This document shows, piece after piece, positions 45,871 through 55,435 of a stretch of DNA of 64,000 nt. The stretch is from Undaria pinnatifida (lineage: Eukaryota; Sar; Phaeophyceae; Laminariales; Alariaceae): assembly GCA_012845835.1 (NCBI GenBank), contig JABAKD010000025.1, positions 22,456,923 through 22,520,922 of the forward strand. The letters run 5' to 3'. Made by a program: the position numbers and the translations under genes. Numbering within the stretch: position 1 is the first letter of the stretch; each line of letters begins with the position of its first letter. The notes beneath the pieces are model-generated. The model did no database searches, was not told the origin of the DNA, and saw only the letters and a list, made by a program, of their open reading frames with translations.

Positions 45871-46570
45871 ATCATCATGGTAGAATCAGTCATCATGTGG
45901 TAGTTTCAAAATAATTACCATAATACGACAACAACAACAGCAGTGTTGTTGCACATCGTGCGGCTGTTAGGCGTGGTGGCTGTACACTAATCATGAACGG
46001 GAGTATGGAGTTCTGACAGCTTGCAGTGGGATGGTATGCTCGGTATTTTGATAAAACATTTTCTTAACACGTCGTCAGCTGTGAGTTCGATAAATTTATG
46101 GTCGATACTCATTGATGCAAGCTGCGTGATACACGCTTTATTTTTTCTGTGGCTACAATAAAGCAGTTAAATTAACACACGAAAATAATGAAAATATAAA
46201 ATTTGCGGAATATACTAGGTGTTGTATGTTGTTTTGCTCTACGCTAGCCTTTCTCGGGTCGATATTGTGTTTTCGTGGGTCATTTTGGGTTCGTTCATAT
46301 TTTACGACATGCCATCATAGTAATTTTTAATATTGGGTACAATACTTGTATGCTCTTTCAATTAATTACTTCAACGATGCCAATAATCAAGTAATAATGT
46401 AATGAAACTTATTTTTTTCTTTTATTGTTCTTGTCGTCCCATATATTTTCTTCGCAATAATCTCGCTTTTTTTTTTCTTTTTTTATCCTCCGGCGGATGG
46501 GGAAAATTAAAGCTTAAGCTCACCACACTTCCACGTATTTTCATACGCGTCGTGTGTCGATTTAACTCAG
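45871..46570. other. Gene-free; small repeat fragments
   Basis: 46068-46130 is a third copy of the GTCAGCTGTGAGTTCGA block seen at 25870 and 26160. 46479-46556 repeats 4339-4412. Otherwise it is A/T rich with nothing recognised. Confidence 0.6.
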
Positions 46571-47225
46571 TTGCTTTCGCAACCCAACGCTAGCTGGCGC
46601 ACCCTTCGGATCCCACTGTAGTGATAGCGTGAGCTGAACCTATCAGTGGTCCTCGTTACAACCCCGGCAGCGCAAGCTGCCGTTGTATACGGATGCGTGT
46701 GTATGTCGACCCGGCCTGTCCCCTGAGCGTCAGGTTCGGTGGAGATAGCCACCCGGAATGTCATATTTCCGGGTAGTGTGGGACTTGCGTAAGCTCACCC
46801 ACAAACAAAACCCCTGGCCTTGGGAAATGTCCTTCCGCCGGACTTGGTCCGGTTACGCTCCACCCTACCCATTCGGGCGTTGGTCCTCGGTTCTCGCGCT
46901 CCCTCCCAGTAGTAACCCAGATCCGGGGTCGCATAGCGGGTAATCGACAACCAGTATGCCTGGCGTAGGGTGGCTCACGGGGAGATTGCTCTCGGTACCC
47001 GACGAGGGACCATCAGGCGGAGAAGAAAAGAAGATATGGATATATATATATTCAAGTACCGGAGTCCCGGAGGCCACTCTGAACATGCACACCCGAAGAG
47101 AACAAAATAGTAGACTGAGTAACAGCAGTAGTACTAGTACACTGCGCCAAAGGGGGCTCAACTCGAACATATCGAAGATTGGGACCGCCAATCATATCAA
47201 TAGTTCTACTCTACCATCTCCGTAG
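46571..47225 (+). other. Unassigned block with distinct composition
   Basis: This segment is richer in G/C than its A/T-rich left neighbour. It has open plus frames at 46758-46943 and 46956-47225, the latter ending ..SNISKIGTANHINSST... It might be the 5' part of a LINE-type or other element, but no domain is visible. Confidence 0.25.
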
Positions 47226-47799
47226 ATTCTATGCAGTCATACACATCATACATCAGACTTGTGCGCAGGCATAACCAACATTCCCCCTGCCTGTGTGCAC
47301 GTCATGATAACGTTCAACGAAAGCGCGCCATACGGAACCTTGCTTATTCAAGCAAGGTAAGTGCTTTAAATATCTAATGTCAATTTAAAAGCAATACTGA
47401 CTCTGCTCCAAAAACCCAAACATTGGGCTCGACCCCCATGGTCTTACCTAGCCCGATAGTTGAATAATTTTTGCGCGAAGCGTGAATTTGTTTTCGGCCG
47501 AATTTTTTGGTCAACGGCCAACGGCACATGAAAAATATCACAACTACAGGCGATAAATGTTGCATAACTTTTGATCAAATGGGAGTACGTCGGCAAACAG
47601 GGTATCGGATTGAAGCGCTTGATGTCGTCTACCCCATGGGATGCCACGTAGAACGATCGACGTGGAATACAGTGGCCAAGAGGAGAGCCAAGACCGAACG
47701 AAAATAAAAGCTGTGTCAATGTATTTGTTCTTTTAAGAATACAAAAGTAGAGCCCCGAGTACAACCGAGATTATGCCACTACATGCTCCCTCAAGCTAC

Positions 47800-48512
47800 A
47801 TCCATAAAAGCATGCCTGCACAACGCGCCTACCCTGTGGGCACGATAATGAGCTGCCCGAGACAACCATGCCCTCGAGGTACGTGCTCTCGCTAACAAAC
47901 GCGAACCCTTTCATTGACGTAGACGTACTTCGAGCTGCACCCCCCCGGGTAAGCATCATCCCCGACGCAGTGACACTCGCTACCGAACATCCGGATGGAT
48001 ATCGTGGCAATCGGGTTGACTTTGACGCGGCGTCGACTCTCTGGCACGGTGCAAATGGGACCTGGAGATGACAAGAACTGGTTGTGGTGACGTTTGAAGG
48101 CTCCGACTCGCATCTTGTGCCCGCACGTACGGCAGTGCTGGTTCCGCCGCTTAGCACCCGCCGCCGAAAAAGCGCCTGACACAGCGCTAACATCAGCACC
48201 AGTAGCTCCGGCAGCTTGCGATGAACTGCTGGCTTCTCCCACCTCCGCCATCTGCGCAGGAAACGAAAAGCCACCTGGCGGTGACGGCAGCCAGGGCTTT
48301 GACGGCGCGGCTGCAGCGTCTTGCGCATCCATGGGCGCACGAAGCTGGCTCCTGACGGACGCTCCCACGGTTTGAGCGGGCCGCATAGTGTCCCTCATGT
48401 TGATGTTCTCGCCGTGCCTGCCACGTTTGAGACAGGGTGCGCAAATGGCTGCTGTCATTCGCTTGCGTACAACGCTGGAACACGGGCGGATCGTGCAGGA
48501 AGGAAAAATCAA
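47800..48512 (-). CDS. C-terminal exon(s): low-complexity linker and Cys/His finger
   Basis: The frame 48512-47892 reads through an Ala/Pro/Ser-rich stretch to KRRNQHCRTCGHKMRVG then FKRHH. The C-x2-C plus H...HH spacing suggests a zinc finger of the kind found at the C-terminus of transposon-encoded proteins. A second Cys pair follows (ECHC, then PGGC). The frame changes near 47890, where KGFAFVSESTYLEGMV-type coding continues in another frame to 47771. That may be a splice or a lesion. Confidence 0.45.
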
Positions 48513-48552
48513 ACCGGGTTCTTAAATCTTGCTCACTTTTTCCAGAAGGACT

Positions 48553-48790
48553 TCAAGGATGCAGCCATCTTCCTGAAGATGGGCACCGCCGGATCTTTTC
48601 TTCTTCTATGGCAGATACGGCCTTGTTCCACTCGATTGCGAAGGCATCGAAGTCTGGGCAAGACTGCGACCCACTCGCACGAGCAAATGTCAGCCACATT
48701 TCACCAAACTTGGTGCGCTGGTAAGCGGTACTGACCGGCATGGCGGGCACCTGCACTCCCTGCATGATTGCGAGGGCAGCCGCCGACTGC
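48553..48790 (-). CDS. Exon of the transposase-like gene: Trp/Phe-rich helical segment
   Basis: Reads TQSAAALAIMQGVQ..., then TKFGEMWLTFA and PDFDAFAIEWNKAVS. The Trp-Phe spacing and acidic PDFDA..EWN pattern look like a conserved C-terminal helical part. The MITE at 48804-49071 directly precedes it. Confidence 0.5.
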
Positions 48791-48803
48791 GTCAGGTCCG
48801 GAA

Positions 48804-49071
48804 GACCAAGGCTACGGTAGGGGGGGTACCCCCATTTTCACTGATGTGTTTGAGCCACTCGCACGAGTGGCTCTGTACCCTACGAATGAAGATGGTTTAG
48901 GCACGTGTTTTGGCGCAGCTTAGATCACCTTTGCATTGCTGATTAATTTCGCCAATGTAAAACAAGAAGAAACGTAATATCGCATAGGAACAAAGGGGTT
49001 ACTCGCGCGAGTGACCCCTAGCCACTGAAATAAATGGCCCAAAAGGGGACCCCCCTACCGTAGGCTGGGTC
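48804..49071 (-). mobile_element. GACC-type MITE inserted in the transposase-like gene
   Basis: 268 bp, reverse orientation of 30276-30544, with inverted ends GACCAAGGCTACGGTAGGGG and (reverse complement of right) GACCCAGCCTACGGTAGGGG. GGAA lies directly on both sides (48800-48803 and 49072-49075), a perfect 4-bp target duplication. It is younger than the gene it interrupts. Internal palindromes on CTCGCGCGAG and CTCGCACGAG are intact. Confidence 0.92.
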
Positions 49072-49540
49072 GGAAGCGGGACGGCTCTCCTGCCCATCCA
49101 ACTCGGAATCATCAAGCGATTCTACCCCTCCACCCCCTTCTGGAACACTCCGGACAAAACCGCTGCGTTCCCCCGTATCGCTATACGCGTTCGTCGGCAC
49201 CCAGCTTGAGTACTTCGCCTTTACGAAAAGCATGGACGTCATCCTCTGTCAAGGCAAGGAGCCGGCGACGGGGAATCGTCACTCACCATGCAGCGTCGAA
49301 TGAATGTTAATAATGCGGGGAAAAAATTGACGATTAAACCGCGACACAAATTATCACCCGAACCCTTCAAGCAACAACGCGCTCATTCTATGGACATCCG
49401 ACCTGAACGGCTTGGAGCACCGGCTAATCGTAGAACCCCCCAACAGATGATTCAAGGCCACGGTTGTTGACGGCCTGGCGCAGGTTCCACCTACAGTTGT
49501 ACTCGAGGAGCAGGAGATGAGCGAGAAGTGGTGAAATACA

Positions 49541-50050
49541 TCATGCCGCCAGGAGGCGCATGCGCAAGTGATACCCCTTCAGGTCATGGGTGACGCAAAC
49601 ACAGCGAAACAGCGAGCAGCCCGTAGCGGAATCCTTGCCTGCCTCAAAATACAGGGCGACACCTGGAGAGTCACTCAAGCAACCAGGTTTGATGTGAACT
49701 CTGAGTCGCTTTACGGCCTCCCATGCTTCTGCTCGGAGCAAAGGTTGCTTGGTTTTGGCGTCGAGGAGGTGGCCGTCGATGCGGTGAACCAAATCCAAGC
49801 GATCGGCTAGCTGGTCGGATTGAGGAATCACCCTGTCGGGTTTACAGACGTCATCGGGAGGCAAGGTGCAATTTGGTTTTTCACTGTCAGCATCCACGTC
49901 AACCTCGCTTGGTTTTTGACAAGTCGACATTCGGAGGTCAACGAAATTGACCCGCTCAAAACTAGGAAATAAACCTGTTACACTGTTAAAAACGAAACGA
50001 CATTTATACATCTTTAGAACGCGTCCCACAACTTGTCGTACCTGCGGCAC
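49541..50050 (-). CDS. Exon of the transposase-like gene: C-terminal RNase H-like part
   Basis: After VNFVDLRMSTC it reads LVHRIDGHLLDAKTKQPLLR, then HIKPGCLSDSPGVALYFEAG and SLFRCVCVTHDLKGYHLRMR. The sequence continues in frame beyond a TGA at ~49540 (SPLLAHLLLLEYNCRWNLRQ), so that stop looks like a lesion. The GCLSD and RC..T..L.GYH signatures look like conserved core motifs of the family. Confidence 0.55.
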   Translation of the reverse strand: MPQVRQVVGRVLKMYKCRFVFNSVTGLFPSFERVNFVDLRMSTCQKPSEVDVDADSEKPNCTLPPDDVCKPDRVIPQSDQLADRLDLVHRIDGHLLDAKTKQPLLRAEAWEAVKRLRVHIKPGCLSDSPGVALYFEAGKDSATGCSLFRCVCVTHDLKGYHLRMRLLAA

Positions 50051-50052
50051 CT

Positions 50053-50292
50053 CTAAAGAAAGTACGCCCAGTCGGTTTTCGTTTTTTCTTCGATCTCTGC
50101 AGGAGTCTTCCCCAATAGACGCAGCGCTGCTTCCACGGCCGCCATATCCTCCGAGTGGACCATGAACAACGCATCTCTAAGACGCGCCATGTACGCCCCA
50201 CACGCACCTTGGCTCTTGAGGACAAAATTGCTCAGCCGCTGCGTGACGTGAAAAGGATCCAGTTTGAGACGCAGCCGGCCAATCTGTAGCAA
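50053..50292 (-). CDS. Exon of the transposase-like gene: DPFHVTQRLS segment
   Basis: Reads RLRLKLDPFHVTQRLS, then a helical MARLRDALFMV and KTDWAYFL before a TAG. Directly after the TAG, in the same frame, comes RCRRYDKLWDAF, which looks like normal continuation. The TAG is therefore probably a nonsense mutation. An aspartate-x2-histidine after a beta-strand is typical of the third strand region of RNase H-like transposases. Confidence 0.55.
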   Translation of the reverse strand: MLQIGRLRLKLDPFHVTQRLSNFVLKSQGACGAYMARLRDALFMVHSEDMAAVEAALRLLGKTPAEIEEKTKTDWAYFL

Positions 50293-50339
50293 AGGCGTTT
50301 TCCGATGGACTACACGAGGACGAAACTTTTTTTGTTATT

Positions 50340-51267
50340 TAGATCACAGAGCGCGACCGCAGGGCTTCGATTTCCGAACTGTGCAAGTTTAGAAAACAAA
50401 AAACGGCGCAACAAAGCGTACGTCATGCCCAAGGGTAATACACCCCTCTGCGATCCGTGCCAGGTGTCTATAAAACTGACGGGCACAACCGACAGCCAAC
50501 CTTTGCTCACCTCAAGAAGGCCTTCCGCTTCACCGCGGCCATCGGGGCCGGCTTCCGCAACGGTATGGTCTTCGGCCTCCATGGGCTCGTAAAGCTTCAC
50601 CTCGCCCACACGCCGCTCCGTTTCGCTGCGCTCCACCTCTGTTTCTCTCCGTCCCATTTTGCCAACTCTCGCACTTATAGCAAGTGACGACGCAGATTCG
50701 CTCAGAGCTTCGACGCCAGCAAGTTCTCCAGCGAAGAACGGCTCAGTCTGAGTCACAAATCCAGCCAAACCCGTGACAGCCGCACACGAACTTCCTGCCG
50801 TAGAGGACGCGACTCCTCCACCAGCATTCGGACCGCCGCCGTGACCCGCAGCTGCAGCCGGGGAGGGTGTCATCCCTACTGTCTTCCGCATGCGATCTGC
50901 GTCCCACAGCCGATTTTCACCCAACCGGCCTCCCACCTGCGTGGTCGGCTGGGTCCGTGGTACATCGGTCTCTTCGGGATACAACGTGCTTGCGAGGGGC
51001 ACAAGCACCTTTGACAGCCGCACGCCCACCGTCGAGAAAGGCCGCAGGTAGCACGTCGAGGGGGCGAGGAAGATGCCTGTTGAACCCCATGTCTCCTTTC
51101 CGTACTCGACGATGCAGCCTTCTCCCACGCACTCATCTCGGCCCCGAGTGTAGAGACGAACACTATCCCCGGGGTGCAACTCCTCCGATTCCCTGAAAAT
51201 CGGATCAGAAAGCTCCGAGATGCGCCCGTACAAGGCGTATGATGCGTATGCATCGCGTGCAGCATAC
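50340..51267 (-). CDS. Exon: end of the DEDDy exonuclease plus SH3-like and linker region
   Basis: The acceptor ..CTTGCCGAAG ends at 51268. Joining to the exon ending at 51461 gives EQKGYAARDAYASYALYGRI, the Tyr-x3-Asp motif that completes a DEDDy active site. Next come HPGDSVRLYTRG and a run of beta-type sequence to TVGVRLSKVLVPLA, which could be a small SH3/KOW-like barrel. An Ala/Gly/Glu-rich linker follows. The end of the exon is uncertain. Confidence 0.6.
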
Positions 51268-51460
51268 CTTCGGCAAGGAGAAAACAAGGAGGACGAGGCA
51301 GGGAACGACGGTGACGTTTAACACCCCCGACGTATACTTTCTCTGCACCACAACATCACCCGCGTGCGCAATGGTCAAGTGGACAACGTACACCAAGTAA
51401 CAGCAGTACGCGAGGATTGGGCTACAGCCGATTCTTCAATGTGTTTCAAACGCAGCTCAC

Positions 51461-52140
51461 CCCTTCTGCTCCTTCCCGAGCTCCGCCACGTTCCAGCGCG
51501 AGAGTCTCAGGTGCTGGTCCTTCCGCAAACGTCGTCCCAGGAGATGAAGGCACAGATCGGCGAGGCTCCGTCTTCGACCCACAATCACCTTGCGTTGCAG
51601 CGCCAGTCCTGGTAGATCAACTACATTGCGTAATGCCACACCAAAGAGCCGCTGAAGCCGAGTGCAATCACCCTTGATCCCGAAACCCGTCTTGGCGAGA
51701 CCAGCGTCCTCCAACAAGCACGCTAACGACTGCGGCAGTTTGTCGGGAGAAGTACGTTGACCATGCGAGACATGAAAGGTCGCCACTACCTTCCCTGCAG
51801 CCAACTGGATCGTGGCGGGTGGATTGGGAGGGGCACCAGCACGAGATACCTCCCACTCGATGTCTAGACAAAGAACACGGCCGCTAACCCTGGCCTCCTG
51901 CCGGAGCTTTTCAATCCCGGCCCTGACAAGGTTCGTGTCTCTGCTTGCGTGAATGCAGCCGATTTGCCGTACATCGGGAGAAAACTGAAATATCGGACCG
52001 TCAGAGGAAGTCGGCACATCATCATCGAAAGAAAAATCGTGCCCCTCATCGCGCTCCTCTCGAAAGATCTCCACCATCAACGCCCTGTCTTCGCAGCACA
52101 TGTCAGTGTACAAAACCGTTGGCAACTGAAACCCCCTTCC
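51461..52140 (-). CDS. Exon: second DDE-type aspartate and DnaQ/WRN-like exonuclease core
   Basis: The frame begins GFQLPTVLYTDMCCEDRALM, then an acidic linker, then an exonuclease fold. Exo I is LCLDIEWE (Asp-x-Glu), a TIQLAAG strand follows, Exo II is FGIKGDCTRLQRLFG (Asp after the helix), and the domain continues NVVDLPGLA and RRRSLADLCLHLLGRRL to LRLSRWNVAELGKEQK. Exo III (Tyr-x3-Asp) lies on the next exon. The four acidic residues and the Tyr are all present, so the nuclease site itself looks intact. It hydrolyses nucleotides from 3' ends in known relatives (WRN, RNase D type). The donor is GTGAGC at 51460. Upstream, a one-base slip in the run of five C at 52132-52136 separates it from the preceding coding frame. 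Confidence 0.7.
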
Positions 52141-52409
52141 CGTGTATCGTGTTTGCAAACAACAGTTTGACGTCCGCCTTGAGTTCCCTGAGAGAGGCCG
52201 ACTGCAAGGCCTTCTGAAACACAACCTGTAGACGAGGAGAAGACGACCACGAACGTGAGGCAAAGACTGCTCTGGTACGAAAATGCGACAAAATGCACAA
52301 CAATGTCCAACCTGCTACTCAACGAATCGTGCAGACAGTGGTCATCATCCGCCGGAGCGGGAACACGGTTCCAGTCAACAAAACGAACCTGCTCGAATTC
52401 GTTGAAGAA

Positions 52410-52589
52410 CGTGACCATGCAGTGGACAGGCTTCGTGCCACCCGCAGCACCGGAGTCGAAAACGCGTACAAGCTTGACATACTTGTGAGAGCCGTCCACC
52501 TTCAGCACTTTTCCGTCAATGCTCTGTTGGCGTAGGTGGCAAAACAACTCCCGAGACCAGCGTTTCTGGAAATCACAGGGTTTCGCCAA
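52410..52589 (-). CDS. Exon: first strand of the DDE-like fold
   Basis: Reads LFCHLRQQSIDGKVLKVDGS then HKYVKLVRVFDSG and HCMVTFFNEFEQ up to a GTTCGT. A hydrophobic strand ending in an invariant-looking aspartate (LKVDGSHKYVK) with following basic residues is the classic first catalytic strand of DDE/RNase H-like transposases. No direct support beyond pattern. Confidence 0.5.
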
Positions 52590-52816
52590 AGAATTTGCGT
52601 CAAAGGAGTACTACGTGAGCAACAAGCGGGAACAGGGCCTCCATGACTGACAGCGCTAAAGCTGTAATCGTATGTACCGTTTGAGGTGACGAAATATAAA
52701 GTGGAACATGCTGTCACGTACAACCCTACCTTTTGGACAATGGTCTGACGACCCAAAATTCTCAGCTGACTCCGTCGCTACCGTTGCAACTTCTACAAGC
52801 ACCCTCACCTCGCCTT

Positions 52817-52955
52817 CCACTCCTTGCATCAGCTTGTCGAGCTTTGCAACGGGCCTGTTCTGCATCACATCGCACCAAACAGATGACAGATAGTGTTCCG
52901 AAGGCACAAAGCCATTGTACCCGTCGGGATCACCGAAAGACCCAAAGTCCCAGAC
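52817..52955 (-). CDS. Exon: YNGFVPSEHYL segment
   Basis: After an acceptor-like CACAGCAG it reads DPDGYNGFVPSEHYLSSVWC and continues to LDKLMQGVEGE, ending at GTGAGG. It links the zinc segment exons to the first DDE-type strand. Confidence 0.45.
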
Positions 52956-52967
52956 TGCTGTGATCGG

Positions 52968-53237
52968 CTATAGAAGCACGTTCTGCTTCCGCCACAGAAT
53001 CGTGTCGTACTTGAGCTCCCTCGCGTGGAATTCCTTCAGGTGCGCCTGCTCCGAAGCGGCGCGCGACGCCGTGAAGCCTTTAGCGTGCACCAAATTGTCG
53101 GTGATTTCTTCCAGTACGTCCGCGTGAATAGCGGACTTGCGAATCAGTACGAAAGGAAAGCTCTCCCGCACGAATAGAGGAAGCTGCGACAAAACTCCAG
53201 CATCCCAGCTCGAGAAGCTCTCAGAAATGGTAGAACC
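52968..53237 (-). CDS. Exon: helical segment after the zinc motif
   Basis: Starts directly after a strong acceptor (TTTTTTGTGTTTCCTCGTCAG, ending at 53238). Reads SFSSWDAGVLSQLPLFVRES, FPFVLIRKSAIHADVLEEIT and a long helix. It is the expected continuation of a DUF6729-like region as I recall that family. This is a memory-based resemblance. Confidence 0.55.
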   Translation of the reverse strand, partial: GSTISESFSSWDAGVLSQLPLFVRESFPFVLIRKSAIHADVLEEITDNLVHAKGFTASRAASEQAHLKEFHARELKYDTILWRKQNVLL

Positions 53238-53408
53238 CTGACGAGGAAACACAAAAAACAGGGTCCACGTCAGTAACATCCAAGGTCCTCGCTGATGGAA
53301 TGTGCTGTGGCACGACAACAATGCCAATGCCATTGTGAAGGGTCGTTCTTTCGTGTGAATCCACCAGCGTAAACAGTGACGAGACGGCCAATTGTATGCC
53401 AGTCTTAC

Positions 53409-53641
53409 CTTCTCCTTGCCCTTGTTGTTGCTCTTGCAGCCATGGCAGTGGTAAAAATACCCGAGGAGATCGCAGCAGAAGTTCCGCAGAATAGCTCGTC
53501 GGGATTCCTTCTGCGTGAACCCTTTCGCAATCACTCGAGACGTCGTTTTGCAGCGCGGACAAGGCGGCCGTCCCTCCGGGGACGCAGCAGGGAACGTGAA
53601 CTCAGGGATCCACACGAACACAGAACGAAGATGATGATCTT
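53409..53641 (-). CDS. Exon: Cys4 zinc segment (DUF6729-like)
   Basis: Reads SVFVWIPEFTFP, then CPRCKTTSRVIAKGF, a basic stretch, and YFYHCHGCKSNNKGKEK. Two Cys-x2-Cys pairs separated by ~35 residues can bind one zinc ion and probably contact DNA. The donor GTAAGA at 53408 and the acceptor at 53238 give a 171-nt intron with a clear polypyrimidine tract. Confidence 0.6.
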
Positions 53642-53688
53642 CCAAGTCCAAGGTCCTTAGCATCGTCGGATTTGGAGGGTGAACTCAC

Positions 53689-53909
53689 AGGTCGTCGAAA
53701 GGATGCTTCCCGATGACGTGATTTGGGGCGCTCCTCGAAATCTTTTCCTTGATCTGCGCCAGAAACTTGCTCTGACCCGAGGGCTGCACCGGCATGTTCT
53801 GTTGACGCGTATGGAGGGCCAGGTGCAGAATTGAGCAAGTGAAACAACTGACGGGTCTGAACGCGGGCATCGAGCTGGTTCTGTTACACGTACGTGGGTC
53901 TCCTGACAC
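53689..53909 (-). CDS. Exon upstream of the zinc segment
   Basis: Reads ...MPVQPSGQSKFLAQIKEKIS to VIGKHPFDDL and meets GTGAGT at 53688. Joining to 53641 requires a ~47-nt intron, short but similar in size to another inferred gap in this gene (near 52960). The start of translation is not settled. Confidence 0.4.
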
Positions 53910-54235
53910 ATCACCACTTGCCTACAGTACAACATGCTTCGAACTTATTCTCGTAGAATCTACCTCCCCTCTCGAAAAAACACACCATGAGTGCCTTCCT
54001 CTATCCAGAACACCGCGAGCATAGCAGCTACAGCAATTTCTCCCTCTGCGGCGAACCCAAACAGGTGACGCCTCACAGCAAAAATTGGGAATGCGGCAAA
54101 GGCAACACTACTGCAGCACACCTCACGACTAGTACGCACATGTTTCCAACAGCAGTAGTGTCACCAATACCTGTTCCTCGCAGTAGCAGAGCAATTTATC
54201 CATTTTTCTCACCGGCAAGGGGGAAGGTTGCCCGC

Positions 54236-54691
54236 CTATGCTGTTGCTGCTGCTGGATGCCGGTGTGGGCGGAATCGCAGTGCTGCTGCCGCTCCCGCTG
54301 CCGCTGCCGCCGCCGCCGCTGTTGCTGTTGCTGTGGCTGTTGCTACTGCTGTCGCCACCTCCGCCGCTGCTACCTCCACTATCCCCTCCGGCCGAGGAAC
54401 GACGTTGCCCAGCACTGCTGTTGCCCCCGGCGGAGCTACCCTGCTCTGCTCCTCCAACCTCCGACCACCGCTTCCACCGGCTATCATGCCGTTCGTTTCT
54501 ATGATCTTGCGTCTCTTGTCGGCCTGGGATGGAGGTCCTGGCTTGCCCGCACCCGCTCGATTCTGCTTCCTTGCCGGCCTTCCGACAGGGGCAGGAGGAG
54601 CGACCACACGCTGAATTCCATCCCGGGCGAATAGCAGCAGCGCCACAAAGACCGCCCTACGGCAGGCGTGGACAACATGTATTTGCCTCAT
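54236..54691 (-). CDS. Possible first exon: basic, Ala-rich N-terminus
   Basis: A 151-codon frame with VGRPARKQNRAGAGKPGPP, then KRRKII and a long Ala/Thr/Val low-complexity tail encoded by GCC/GCT repeats. Such basic low-complexity starts are common in DNA-binding transposon proteins. The splice to the next exon is unclear. The GTGAGA at ~54215 is a candidate in another frame. Confidence 0.3.
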   Translation of the reverse strand: MRQIHVVHACRRAVFVALLLFARDGIQRVVAPPAPVGRPARKQNRAGAGKPGPPSQADKRRKIIETNGMIAGGSGGRRLEEQSRVAPPGATAVLGNVVPRPEGIVEVAAAEVATAVATATATATAAAAAAAAGAAAALRFRPHRHPAAATA

Positions 54692-54821
54692 GTTTTTGTG
54701 CTTTTGAGGTACGCCGCCGCCGCTGGGGCGCCGCTTGGGCAGAGCTGACCACAGCAGTACTACAGCAGCACTACTACTTGTACTACCAGAGTTGCGCCGC
54801 GCACAACCCCCGTGTCGCTCG

Positions 54822-54903
54822 CTGATTGGCCTGTACTATATGGTGTACTATGGGGAGGGACCACGTAGAAAAAAGAGGCCTAAATGGAGCCTTCTGATTG
54901 GCC
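54822..54903 (-). promoter_or_regulatory. Paired CCAAT boxes upstream of the transposase-like gene
   Basis: GGCCAATCAG on the minus strand at 54831-54822 and again at 54903-54894, 130-210 bp upstream of the 5'-most candidate exon. Both lie in a duplicated CTGATTGGCCTGTACTAT block. The CCAAT box is a common eukaryotic promoter element. The role here is inferred from sequence and position only. Confidence 0.35.
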
Positions 54904-55435
54904 TGTACTATGGGTAGGCAGGTAAGATCATGGGGGTCGAGCCGAATATTGATATCCAACGCTTTAGCTACGTAGCGGAATCGAACCGCAGTGATCATTA
55001 CGGAAATCGCTGATGAAAATATGGGCGATCAAGAGTGCAGTAGGATTAATCCGTGTAAACCCAGAAAGAAAATCTTTCGATCGTTGTTCAATAAATCAAG
55101 CCAAAAATAACCCCAAAACCAAACAATATAGACTAGTCTTGTTCCCCCAAAGTGGTATACCTCCAAATCTTCAATCAAACAAAACTCTGGGGGTAGACAC
55201 TCTCGTTTTCAACATGTCTCAGACAAAAAGAAAGAAATAGCATAACTATTAGTATCAACGCAGACTCGAGTTTGATTCTCGGACATTGATACGAGCAGAT
55301 AGTCAAATCTACATCCCTCCTGATCGTGACAACTGTCACGATAATGCTCACGCCATCCTCATTCCTGCGAACCCAAATGTACCATCCTCAAATGCAATCA
55401 AAAATGTAAGAGCCTCGCCTTCAACTACTATTTGA
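54904..55435. other. No gene seen
   Basis: A T-arm-like GCGGTTCGATTCCGC occurs on the minus strand at ~54973-54987, without the rest of a tRNA. Otherwise nothing supportable. Confidence 0.4.

Larger units (their letters stand above)
47771..54691 (-). pseudogene. Multi-exon transposase-like gene with an internal DEDDy 3'-5' exonuclease domain
   Basis: One minus-strand gene model, N- to C-terminal: a low-complexity basic/Ala-rich start (54691-54236); short exons (53909-53689); a Cys4-type zinc segment (53640-53409); a helical segment (53237-~52968); an aspartate-centred strand (LKVDGSHKYVK, ~52540-52410) and a second aspartate (LYTDMCCED) in the next exon, as expected for the start of an RNase H-like DDE fold; a DEDDy exonuclease (52140-51461 plus 51267 onward); an SH3-like segment; a DPFHVTQRLS segment (50292-50053); a GCLSDSPGV..LKGYH segment (50050-49541); a WNKAV segment (48765-48553); a CRTCGH...H finger (~48110). 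Consensus introns are visible, for example 53408-53238. In-frame stops, a frameshift and an inserted MITE indicate decay. The layout matches what I recall of a widespread but poorly described family of transposon-like proteins. The superfamily is not established here. Confidence 0.6.

Noticed and set aside
46956-47225. Start of a LINE or gag protein
   Set aside because: The 89-codon frame lacks any motif and the downstream sequence holds no reverse transcriptase.
54960-55000. tRNA gene on the minus strand, because of GCGGTTCGATTCCGC
   Set aside because: Only a T-arm is present; no A box, anticodon arm or acceptor stem at the right spacing.
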